Assembly (NCBI RefSeq): GCF_013407955.1
Contig: NZ_JACCBU010000001.1
Coordinates: 7,068,001 to 7,132,000 of the forward strand
Reading direction: 5' to 3'
Origin: Microlunatus parietis
GTDB lineage: Bacteria; Actinomycetota; Actinomycetes; Propionibacteriales; Propionibacteriaceae
DNA length: 64,000 nt
Shown piece after piece: positions 42,819 to 53,090 of the stretch (position 1 is its first letter; every line of letters starts with the position of its first letter). The notes under the pieces are model-generated. The model was not told the origin of the DNA and ran no database searches. It saw nothing but the letters and a program-made list of their open reading frames with translations. The translations under genes and the position numbers were made by a program.

Positions 42819-42910
42819 GACCCCAGCCTCGCCCGGCCGACGACCGAGCGGATCCCCTCCGGAGCGGGACCGCCCTCACCCCTCCGGGTGAGACCCCGAC
42901 AAGAGTGATA

Positions 42911-42924
42911 TCTTGACGTCAAGA
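42911..42924. promoter_or_regulatory. Perfect 14-bp palindrome upstream of acnA
   Basis: TCTTGACGTCAAGA lies 25 bp before the aconitase ATG, in a 130-bp divergent gap. The TTGACG inside could be a -35, but no matching -10 lies at proper spacing before the start, so a repressor operator is more likely. The regulator is not identified. Confidence 0.6.
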
Positions 42925-42948
42925 CAACGAGACCCCCACGGAGAATTC

Positions 42949-45759
<2,811 letters not shown>

Positions 45760-45769
45760 GCGAAGCTCG

Positions 45770-45813
45770 GCCGCCGCCTGACCGGTGTCATTCGACACTG
45801 GTCAGGCGGCGGC
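45770..45813 (+). terminator. Long hairpin terminator after acnA
   Basis: GCCGCCGCCTGACC (45770-45783) pairs with GGTCAGGCGGCGGC (45800-45813), and GTGTC/GACAC extends the stem into the loop. There is no U-run, common in actinobacteria. It lies 11 bp past the acnA stop and 20 bp before the next gene. Confidence 0.8.
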
Positions 45814-45833
45814 GGACGCGCGAGGATCGGTCG

Positions 45834-46439
45834 ATGGCCGATTTCACGGTGGTCCCGGATCGCACCGCGTTGATCAACGTGGACATGCAGAACTGTTTCG
45901 TCGAGGGCTACCCGAGCTCCGCGCCCGACGGCCCGGCGACGCTGGCCCGGGTCAACGGCCTGGCCGAGGTCTGCCGCGCCGCCGGCATCCTCGTCGTCCA
46001 CACCAGCCACGTGCTGCGGCGGGACGGGTCCAACGTCGGGGTGCTCGGCGAGATCAATCCTCTGGTCCTGGGCATGCTGACCGAGGGAAGCGAGTCGGCC
46101 GCGCTGCACCCCGACCTCGTCATCGACGACCGCGACGTCCTGCTGGAGAAGCCGAGGCACGGCGCGTTCCAGAGCACCGACCTCGATCTGATCCTGCACG
46201 CGCGCGGGGTCGACACGGTGATCATCAGTGGCTTCGCGACCAGCGTCTGCTGCGAGACCACGGCACGGGAAGCGGTGGCGCGGGACTTCCGGGTCCTCTT
46301 CCTCAGCGACGGCACCGCGACCGCGGACATGCCCGGTGCGACGGCGGCCGAACTGCAGAAGGCGACCCTGGCCACGCTCGGCTTCCTGTTCGCCGAGGTC
46401 CTCACCGTGGCCGAGCTCACCAGGAAGATCGCCGGCTGA
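45834..46439 (+). CDS. Isochorismatase-like cysteine hydrolase
   Basis: 201 residues. The catalytic triad of the family is visible: Asp17 in LINVDMQNCF, Lys106 in LEKPRHGAF, and Cys139 in TSVCCETTAREA, preceded by the ISGFATS loop. Members hydrolyse amides such as nicotinamide, N-carbamoylsarcosine or biuret, or act on isochorismate; the substrate cannot be told. Transcribed after the acnA hairpin, ending at a hairpin shared with the convergent ATPase. Confidence 0.88.
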   Translation: MADFTVVPDRTALINVDMQNCFVEGYPSSAPDGPATLARVNGLAEVCRAAGILVVHTSHVLRRDGSNVGVLGEINPLVLGMLTEGSESAALHPDLVIDDRDVLLEKPRHGAFQSTDLDLILHARGVDTVIISGFATSVCCETTAREAVARDFRVLFLSDGTATADMPGATAAELQKATLATLGFLFAEVLTVAELTRKIAG

Positions 46440-46458
46440 GGCCGGACGAGGTACTTCG

Positions 46459-46494
46459 GTGGATTTCCGCCGCGAACAACCGGCGGAAATTCAC
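46459..46494. repeat. Inverted repeat GTGGATTTCCGCCG, copy 1
   Basis: GTGGATTTCCGCCG (46459-46472) and CCGGCGGAAATTCAC (46480-46494) enclose 7 nt. The right arm contains the stop (TGA, 46491-46493 on minus) of the P-type ATPase. A second copy with identical arms is at 61598-61633. Placed between convergent stops, it would terminate both genes. Confidence 0.78.
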
Positions 46495-48878
46495 TCCCGG
46501 AGGCGCTTCACCCACCGGTAGCCCGCGTAACCGGCAACGCCGGCCCCGATCGCGATCGCGGCGGCGGCGAGGTTCCACGGGGTCGGGCCCTCGAGATCGA
46601 AGAAGTCCGCCAGCGGCGGTGTCGCCAGCACCACCGCGAGCGCGGTCGCGCAGGCCCCGACCAAGATCATCTTCCACCACACGTACGGCCTCGCCGCCAA
46701 CGCCAGCGCGCCGACGGCGAGGCCGAACAACGTGATCGTGGCGGTCACCTGGGGCAGCACGGTGCCCGGCCCGTGGTGGTTCAGCGCGACCAGATAGACG
46801 ATCCCGGTCGGCACCGCGCAGCAGATCCCGGCCGGCACGGCGAACCGGAGCACGTGCTTGACGAAGTCCGGCTCGGCCCGCTCGAAGGTCGGCGCCAGCG
46901 CCAGCAGGAACGCCGGGATCCCGATCGTGAACGCGTTGATCAAGGACTGGTGGATCGGCAGGAACGGGTACGGCAGCGGCGGCCGGCCGGTGATCCAGGC
47001 GAACGTCGCGCCGAGCGCGATGAACAGGGCCAACCCGATCGCGTACGTCGTCTTGGTGAGGAACAGGTCCGCGACCCGGCCGATGTTGCCGATCACCCGG
47101 CGGCCCTCGCCGACCACGTGCGGCAGGGTGGCGAACTCGTCGTCGAGCAGCACCACCTGGGCCACCGAACGGGACGCCGCCGAACCGGAGCCCATCGCGA
47201 TGCCGAGGTCGGCGTCCTTGAGGGCCAGCACGTCGTTCACCCCGTCGCCGGTCATCGCCACCGTGTGGCGGCGGGACTGCAGCGCCTTGACGAAGGCCTG
47301 CTTCTGATGCGGCTGGACCCGGCCGAAGACGGTGGCCCGCTCCAGCAGGTCGGCCAACTCGTCGGGGTCGGTCGGCAGCTGCCGGGCATCCACCGGTTCG
47401 GCGGCACCGTCGACGCCGAGCCGACGGGCCACCGCACCGACCGAGACCGCGGCGTCGCCGGAGATGATCTTGACCGCGACGCCCTGTTCCTTGAAGTACG
47501 CCAGCGTCTCGGCGGCGGTCGAGCGCAGCCGTTGCCGCAAGATCACCAGCGCCCGCGGGACGACGCCGATCGCCCCGCCGGCGGTGGTCGCCGACTCGGC
47601 GGTCACCAGCACCAGCACCCGCAATCCCTGGGACGCCACCCGGTCCGCCTCGACGCCGGCCGGATCGTCGGGGTCCAGCAGCACCTCCGGAGCGCCGAGC
47701 AGCCAGGTGCCCTGACCGGCGAACGTTGCGCCGCTCCACTTGCGCGCCGACGAGAACGGCAGCACCTCGTCGGCCGGCCACCCGGGAGCCGCGACGCCGG
47801 AGGTGGTCAGGTGCGTGGCGACCGCCCGCACGGTCGGGTTGGGGGTGTCGTCCGCGGCCACCAGCGCGGCCAACGCCTCGCCGATGGTGCGCTCGTCCGT
47901 GTCGCCGACCGGCCGTAGCTCGTCGACGTCCATGCCGCCCTCGGTGAGGGTGCCGGTCTTGTCCAGGCACAACACGTCGGTCCGGGCCAGCCCTTCGATC
48001 GCGGGCAGTTCCTGGACCAGGCAGCGGCGGGCGCCGAGCCGGACCACGCCGACCGCGAACGCGACGGAGGTCAGCAGCACCAGCCCTTCCGGAATCATCG
48101 GCACGATCCCGGCGACGGTCGACACGATGATCGCGCGCCAGTCGGCCGTGTACGCGAGCTGACTGATCACGAGCAGGACGGCGATCGGGACGATCAGCCA
48201 GGTGATCAACTTGATGAACCGGTTGATGCCCTCGCGGAGGTCGGAGCGGGCCAGCGCGAACCGGCTCGCCTCCTCGACCAGCTTGGCGGCGTACGCCTCG
48301 GCACCGATCTGCTCGGCCCGGAACACGCCGGAACCGGCGACCACGAACGACCCGGACCGGACACCGTCGCCGACGGCCTTCGGCACCGGGTCCGCCTCGC
48401 CGGTCAGCAGCGATTCGTCGATCTCCAGGTTGCGGGACTCGATCACCGGCCCGTCCACCATGACGCGATCACCGGGTTCAACCAGCACAAGATCATCACG
48501 GACCAGCTGGTCCGGTGCGACCTCGGCGACCTGCCCGTCGCGGCGCACCTTGGCCGGGGCGGCGTTCAGCAGCGACAGCTTGTCCAGGGTCCGCTTCGCT
48601 CGTACCTCCTGCAGGGTGCCGATCAGGATGTTGGCCACGATCACCAGCGCGAACAGACCTTGCTTCCACCCGCCGAACGACACGGCGATCACCGCCAGCA
48701 CGCCGATCACCCCGTTCAGCGGAGTGATCAAGTTCGCCCGCAGGATCTGCGAGAACGGGCGCGAGGTGCGGCGCCGCGCGTGGTTGACGGCCCCGGCAGC
48801 GACCCGTTCGGCCACCTCGGCGGCCGTCAGACCGGTCTCGGATCCCACGACACGCTCGGCGGTACCTGGCTCGCCCAT
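46491..48878 (-). CDS. P-type cation-translocating ATPase (CtpE-like)
   Basis: 795 residues. The actuator motif reads TGEADPVPK, the phosphorylation site is CLDKTGTLTEGG (about 304), and the hinge is MTGDGVNDVLALKDADLGIA. Transmembrane helix 4 has VPMIPEGL, the PEGL form found in mycobacterial CtpE, reported to import Ca2+. Ten helices are expected. The shortened actuator loop and VNDVLALK support CtpE rather than a heavy-metal or Kdp pump. Calcium as substrate is by similarity only. The stop lies in an inverted repeat. Confidence 0.87.
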   Translation of the reverse strand: MGEPGTAERVVGSETGLTAAEVAERVAAGAVNHARRRTSRPFSQILRANLITPLNGVIGVLAVIAVSFGGWKQGLFALVIVANILIGTLQEVRAKRTLDKLSLLNAAPAKVRRDGQVAEVAPDQLVRDDLVLVEPGDRVMVDGPVIESRNLEIDESLLTGEADPVPKAVGDGVRSGSFVVAGSGVFRAEQIGAEAYAAKLVEEASRFALARSDLREGINRFIKLITWLIVPIAVLLVISQLAYTADWRAIIVSTVAGIVPMIPEGLVLLTSVAFAVGVVRLGARRCLVQELPAIEGLARTDVLCLDKTGTLTEGGMDVDELRPVGDTDERTIGEALAALVAADDTPNPTVRAVATHLTTSGVAAPGWPADEVLPFSSARKWSGATFAGQGTWLLGAPEVLLDPDDPAGVEADRVASQGLRVLVLVTAESATTAGGAIGVVPRALVILRQRLRSTAAETLAYFKEQGVAVKIISGDAAVSVGAVARRLGVDGAAEPVDARQLPTDPDELADLLERATVFGRVQPHQKQAFVKALQSRRHTVAMTGDGVNDVLALKDADLGIAMGSGSAASRSVAQVVLLDDEFATLPHVVGEGRRVIGNIGRVADLFLTKTTYAIGLALFIALGATFAWITGRPPLPYPFLPIHQSLINAFTIGIPAFLLALAPTFERAEPDFVKHVLRFAVPAGICCAVPTGIVYLVALNHHGPGTVLPQVTATITLFGLAVGALALAARPYVWWKMILVGACATALAVVLATPPLADFFDLEGPTPWNLAAAAIAIGAGVAGYAGYRWVKRLRE

Positions 48879-48935
48879 GTCCTACCTTTCACCCGGCGAA
48901 GATTCTGCGGCCCCCGTCCGAAGGTAGAGCACGAC

Positions 48936-50621
48936 TCAACCGAACTGCTGCACGCAGAGCAGGTCGGGCCCGACTCCGGCGATCCGCTCTCCGACGTTGA
49001 CCGTGTAGAGCCCCTCGAGCTTGGCCGTGGCCCGCCGCTCCCCGGTGGCCAGGTCGACGACATCGGCCCGGTAGGCGCCGAGGAGCAGTTCGTCCTTGAT
49101 CAGGATCGGGGTGTCGGTGTGGGTGATGTGCTCGTTGATCCAGGTGATCTTGTCCTGCTTCGGGTCGACCAGCATCGCCCCGCCCTCGCCGACTAGCAGG
49201 GTGTGCTCGCCGACGGTCTCGGCGCCCGGCATCGTGGTCTGGCCGAACGCCGATCCCGAGCCCGGGACGCTGTACGGCCGGCCGACCTTGCCGGTCTCGG
49301 GATCGACGGCGACCGGCGCGCCGACCTCGTTGATGAAGATCGGCCGGTTCCGGTCGACCCCGACGCCGTCGTCGCCCGGGAAGGCGAGCCGCGGCCCGGT
49401 GACCTTGAGCAATTCCTGGCCGGCGTACGAATACGCCCTCGCACCGTCCGGCTCGTTGCACCAGAGCCGGCTGCCGTCGTCGACCAGCCGGGAGCACCGC
49501 GGCATCATGATCAACTTCCCGGTGCGCGGCTGGACGAACGCGGTCCGCTGGCCGGCCCACAACGCCACCAGGCCGCCGTCTCCGGTCTGCTCCGCCTTCG
49601 GGCCGTACCCGACGTCGCGGAAGCGCGGCCGGTCCATCACCACGCCTTCCCGGTCCGGGTCCTTGCGCGCGATGATGCGGTTCTCGCTGAACAGCTGCCC
49701 GTGACCGGGCTGCTTGTTGAGGTCCAGCTCCCAGCGCGGCTTGAGGGTCGCGAGATCGAAGCCGTGCAGCACGGCGTGCGGGGCCGGCTCGCGTTGCTCC
49801 AGCACCACCAGGGTGTCGCCGGAGCGGTGCAGGGCGCTGAACCAGCCGGCCACCTCCCGGCTGATCCGCGGCTCGCCGGTTCGCGGGTCGAGCAGGTGCA
49901 GCCGCCACCTCCGGCCGAGGCCGGTCGCCGGGTCCCGGTCCAGCAGCTCGGCGCAGGCCACTCCGCGGCGATCCGCTTCGGTGGCGCAGAGTCCGCCCTC
50001 CATTGGGCGGTCCCACAACGGCCGGCCGGTGGCCGGATCGAGGCCGTGGGCGACCATCCCGCGCTCGTCGTCGTCCCCGGTCAGCGCCACCCAGATGTCG
50101 GCGACCTTCGGATCCACGGCCGAGACGTACGGGCCGGAGAAGTCGCCGTCCACCGGCCCGACGAACTCGGCACCGGTCAGGTCGGGCCGCAGCTGGCCCG
50201 GCTCGATCCGCCAGGGGACGGTGACCGGCCGCTCCGGGACCGGGGGCGCGGACGGCCGCGGCGTCGGCCGCTCGATCCGGGGCCGGTCCGCGTACCCGGT
50301 CCGGTCCAGCAGGCCGGCCACGCTCCGGCCGGCGACGACGGCAGCGGCGATCAGCAGCACGACGACGACCCCGATCACCACGATCGGCACGTACGCGGGC
50401 GTGCGGGACCGGGGAGCCGTCGGCCGCGGCGGCTGCCAGGCCGGCCAGGACGGCGGGTCGGGCCAGCGACCGGTCACCCCGCCCGGTTCGGGCGGTCGGC
50501 CCGACCGCCCAGGCTCGGGCGGCCGCGCGCCCGCCGGTTCTCGGCGGCCCCCGGGCGGAAGCCACGCGTCGGGACGCTGCTCGGGCGGCTCTCCGCCTCC
50601 TGGCTCGACCATGGCGCCCAT
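48936..50621 (-). CDS. Membrane-anchored PQQ-like beta-propeller protein
   Basis: 561 residues. A Pro/Gly/Arg-rich cytoplasmic segment (1-75) is followed by one transmembrane helix (YVPIVVIGVVVVLLIAAAVV) and an extracellular domain with repeated WD/PQQ-like blades (VSAVDPKVADIWVALTGDDD, HGLDPATGRPLW, LLDPRTGEPRISREV, FDLATLKPRWELDL, AVDPETGKVGRPY). Such proteins are often called BamB-like but here probably sense or bind something outside the cell. ATG 50621 or 50612 are both possible. A second long minus-strand frame (48889-50565) is its shadow. Confidence 0.75.
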   Translation of the reverse strand: MGAMVEPGGGEPPEQRPDAWLPPGGRREPAGARPPEPGRSGRPPEPGGVTGRWPDPPSWPAWQPPRPTAPRSRTPAYVPIVVIGVVVVLLIAAAVVAGRSVAGLLDRTGYADRPRIERPTPRPSAPPVPERPVTVPWRIEPGQLRPDLTGAEFVGPVDGDFSGPYVSAVDPKVADIWVALTGDDDERGMVAHGLDPATGRPLWDRPMEGGLCATEADRRGVACAELLDRDPATGLGRRWRLHLLDPRTGEPRISREVAGWFSALHRSGDTLVVLEQREPAPHAVLHGFDLATLKPRWELDLNKQPGHGQLFSENRIIARKDPDREGVVMDRPRFRDVGYGPKAEQTGDGGLVALWAGQRTAFVQPRTGKLIMMPRCSRLVDDGSRLWCNEPDGARAYSYAGQELLKVTGPRLAFPGDDGVGVDRNRPIFINEVGAPVAVDPETGKVGRPYSVPGSGSAFGQTTMPGAETVGEHTLLVGEGGAMLVDPKQDKITWINEHITHTDTPILIKDELLLGAYRADVVDLATGERRATAKLEGLYTVNVGERIAGVGPDLLCVQQFG

Positions 50622-50667
50622 CCTGGCAGGGCCGGGGCCGACCCGGCCTCCCGGCGAGCCGGGCGGG

Positions 50668-51201
50668 CTACTCGTTGATCGGGCGCGGGATGCTGCGGTT
50701 GGCGATCCGGTTCTCCGAGTCGATCATCCAGGCCAGCTGCTCGATCCGCTCCAGGATCGAGTGCAGCAGATCCGCAGTGGTCGGGTCCTCGGCGTCGACG
50801 GCGTCGTGGATCCGGCGGGCCGTGCCGGCCACGGTGTAGAGCGCGGTCGTGATCAGGTCGACGGTCTCGGCCGTATCCACCTCGTCGGCCGGGAACTCGG
50901 CCAGGCTGGACCGGTCGGCGACGGTCGCGGCGCGGCCGTCCGGCGTCACGTAGATCGCCCGCATCCGTTCGGCGAGGTCGTCGGAGAACTCGCGGGCCGC
51001 CGCGACCACCTCGTCCAGCTGCAGGTGCAGGTCGCGGAAGTTCTTGCCGACGACGTTCCAGTGCGCCTGCTTTCCCTGCAGGTGCAGGTCGATCAGGTCC
51101 ACGTGCAACTGTTGCAGGTGATCCGCCAGCGGTCGGGACGCCCGAAAGCTCGGGCTGGCGGCGTGGGCGACGGTACGGCGTCCGGGCAGGGTGTCACTCA
51201 T
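50668..51201 (-). CDS. dps: Dps family DNA-binding/ferritin-like protein
   Basis: 177 residues. KQAHWNVVGKNFRDLHLQLD contains the inter-subunit ferroxidase ligands (His47, His59, Asp63), and DDLAERM the next acidic pair. The N-terminal tail (GRRTVAHAASPSFRASR) is basic and may bind DNA. A dodecamer that stores iron and shields DNA from peroxide is expected. AAAGGAGC precedes the ATG. Divergent from kdpF with a 138-bp gap. Confidence 0.9.
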   Translation of the reverse strand: MSDTLPGRRTVAHAASPSFRASRPLADHLQQLHVDLIDLHLQGKQAHWNVVGKNFRDLHLQLDEVVAAAREFSDDLAERMRAIYVTPDGRAATVADRSSLAEFPADEVDTAETVDLITTALYTVAGTARRIHDAVDAEDPTTADLLHSILERIEQLAWMIDSENRIANRSIPRPINE

Positions 51202-51266
51202 CGGTGCTCCTTTCGCTGACTCCGGCCAGGTACCCAGCGCAGGGGCGCGCCTAACGGGCGGGTTAA

Positions 51267-51298
51267 GACGGCGTCAAGATCGATGAGGACGGCGTCAA
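51267..51298 (+). promoter_or_regulatory. Direct repeats in the kdp promoter (candidate KdpE sites)
   Basis: GACGGCGTCAA occurs at 51267-51277 and 51288-51298, spaced 21 bp (two helical turns), 42-73 bp before kdpF. Tandem half-sites on one face of the helix are what OmpR-type regulators such as KdpE bind. It is in the gap shared with dps. Confidence 0.5.
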
Positions 51299-51339
51299 CG
51301 ACCGGCCGGGACCGCCCGGGCCCGCGTTGAATCGTGATC

Positions 51340-51429
51340 ATGAGTCTCGAATCCGCCGGCTTGATCGTGCTGGTCGCCGGCCTGATCGTCTACTTGGTCG
51401 TCACGCTGGTCCTGCCGGAGCGCTTCTGA
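51340..51429 (+). CDS. kdpF: KdpF small subunit of the K+ transporting ATPase
   Basis: 29 residues in one hydrophobic helix (SAGLIVLVAGLIVYLVVTLV) ending LPERF, the normal KdpF size and ending. It stabilises the KdpABC complex in the membrane. Too short for usual ORF calling; recognised by position before kdpA. Its TGA shares the A of the kdpA ATG (TGATG). Confidence 0.9.
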   Translation: MSLESAGLIVLVAGLIVYLVVTLVLPERF

Positions 51430-53090
51430 TGGCGCCGGAACTCTCGGGGGTCCTGACGATCGCCGCGCTGATCGGCCTGCTGGCGCTGGTCCACGTGCCG
51501 CTCGGCGACTATCTGGCCGCGGTGCTGACGCCGACCCGGCACAACCGGGTGGAGCGGGTCACCTACCGGCTGCTCGGCGTCAACCCGGACAACCAGCAGA
51601 GCACTACCAGCTACCTGCTGGCCACGCTGGGCTTCTCGCTGGCCGGCCTGGTCGTGCTGTTCCTGATCTTGGTCGGGCAGGGCGCGCTGCCGTTCAGCCG
51701 GGACCTGCCGGGGATGCCGTGGGACATGGCGTTCAACACGGCGGCCTCGTTCGTCTCCAACACCAACTGGCAGTCCTACGCGGGGGAGTCCACCCTCGGC
51801 TACACCGCCCAGATGGCCGGTCTGGCCGTACAGAACTTCGTCTCCGCGGCCACCGGCATCGCCGTCTTCGCGGCCGTGGTGCGCGGCTTCCTCGCGGTCC
51901 GGTCCGACGTCCTGGGCAACTTCTGGGTCGACCTGATCCGGATCTGCTTCCGGCTGCTGCTGCCGATGGCGATCATCGGCGCGGTGATCTTGATCGCGAC
52001 CGGCGTGGTGCAGAACTTCGCGCCGGACCAAACGATTACCACGATCGCCGGCGGTCAGCAGACCCTGCCGGGCGGCCCGGTGGCCAGCCAGGAGGTGATC
52101 AAGGAACTCGGCACCAACGGCGGCGGGTTCTTCAACGCCAACTCGGCACACCCGTTCGAGAACCCGAACGGGCTCAGCAACCTGTTCGAGATCTTCCTGC
52201 TGCTGGTGATCCCGTTCAGCTTGCCGCGGACGCTCGGCACCATGCTGCGCAACCAGAAGCAGGGCCTGGCGATCCTGGCCACCATGGCGATCCTGTGGCT
52301 CGCCTCGGTCGCGCTGACGGTCTGGGCCGAGGTGTCCCGGGTCGGTGCGGCGCCGCAGCTGGCCGGCGCGGCACTGGAGGGCAAGGAGGTCCGGTTCGGC
52401 GCCTGGGCCAGCGCGTTGTTCGCGGCCAGCACCACCGGCACCTCGACCGGCGCGGTCAACTCGATGCACGACTCGTTCACGGCACCGGGCGGCGGCGTGA
52501 TCATGCTCAACATGCTGCTCGGTGAGGTGTCGCCGGGCGGGGTCGGCAGCGGCGCGTACAGCATGCTGGTGATGGCCGTGCTGGCCACGTTCATCGCCGG
52601 GCTGATGGTGGGCCGGACGCCCGAGTTCCTGGGCAAGAAGATCGGCCAGCAGGAGATGACCTACGTCGCCCTGTTCGTGTTGATCATGCCGGTCTGCGTG
52701 CTGGTCGGCACGGCGGCGGCGATCTCGCTGCCGAGCACCCCGGACGCGATGGCGAACTCCGGGATCCACGGCTTCTCCGAGGTGGTGTACGCCTACGCGT
52801 CGGCCGGCAACAACAACGGCAGCGCGTTCGCCGGTCTGACCGTGACCTCGACGTTCTTCCAGATGACGCTCGGCCTGGTGATGCTGATCGGGCGGTTCGT
52901 GCCGATCGCGCTGGTGCTGGCGCTGGCCGGGTCGGTGGCCCGAGCCGGCACCGTACCGAAGACGTCCGGGACGCTGCCCACCCACACACCGCTCTTCATC
53001 GGCCTGCTGATCGGCGAAGTGTTGTTGATCACTGGCCTCACCTTCTTCCCGACGCTCGCGCTCGGACCCATCGCGGAGGCACTCTCATGA
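51429..53090 (+). CDS. kdpA: K+-transporting ATPase subunit A
   Basis: 553 residues; the channel-like K+ binding subunit with four selectivity-filter-like loops, of which SNTNWQSYAGESTLGY, GTNGGGFFNANSAHPFENP, ASTTGTSTGAVNSMHDSF and YAYASAGNNNGSAFAGL are visible. About ten transmembrane helices. It overlaps kdpF by one base and kdpB by four (ATGA). Part of the high-affinity, ATP-driven K+ uptake system induced at low K+ or high osmolarity. Confidence 0.96.
   Translation: MAPELSGVLTIAALIGLLALVHVPLGDYLAAVLTPTRHNRVERVTYRLLGVNPDNQQSTTSYLLATLGFSLAGLVVLFLILVGQGALPFSRDLPGMPWDMAFNTAASFVSNTNWQSYAGESTLGYTAQMAGLAVQNFVSAATGIAVFAAVVRGFLAVRSDVLGNFWVDLIRICFRLLLPMAIIGAVILIATGVVQNFAPDQTITTIAGGQQTLPGGPVASQEVIKELGTNGGGFFNANSAHPFENPNGLSNLFEIFLLLVIPFSLPRTLGTMLRNQKQGLAILATMAILWLASVALTVWAEVSRVGAAPQLAGAALEGKEVRFGAWASALFAASTTGTSTGAVNSMHDSFTAPGGGVIMLNMLLGEVSPGGVGSGAYSMLVMAVLATFIAGLMVGRTPEFLGKKIGQQEMTYVALFVLIMPVCVLVGTAAAISLPSTPDAMANSGIHGFSEVVYAYASAGNNNGSAFAGLTVTSTFFQMTLGLVMLIGRFVPIALVLALAGSVARAGTVPKTSGTLPTHTPLFIGLLIGEVLLITGLTFFPTLALGPIAEALS

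Noticed and set aside
48889..50565. 558-codon minus-strand frame overlapping the beta-propeller gene
   Set aside because: Low-complexity Arg/Gly/Pro product; the other frame has a transmembrane helix and blade repeats.
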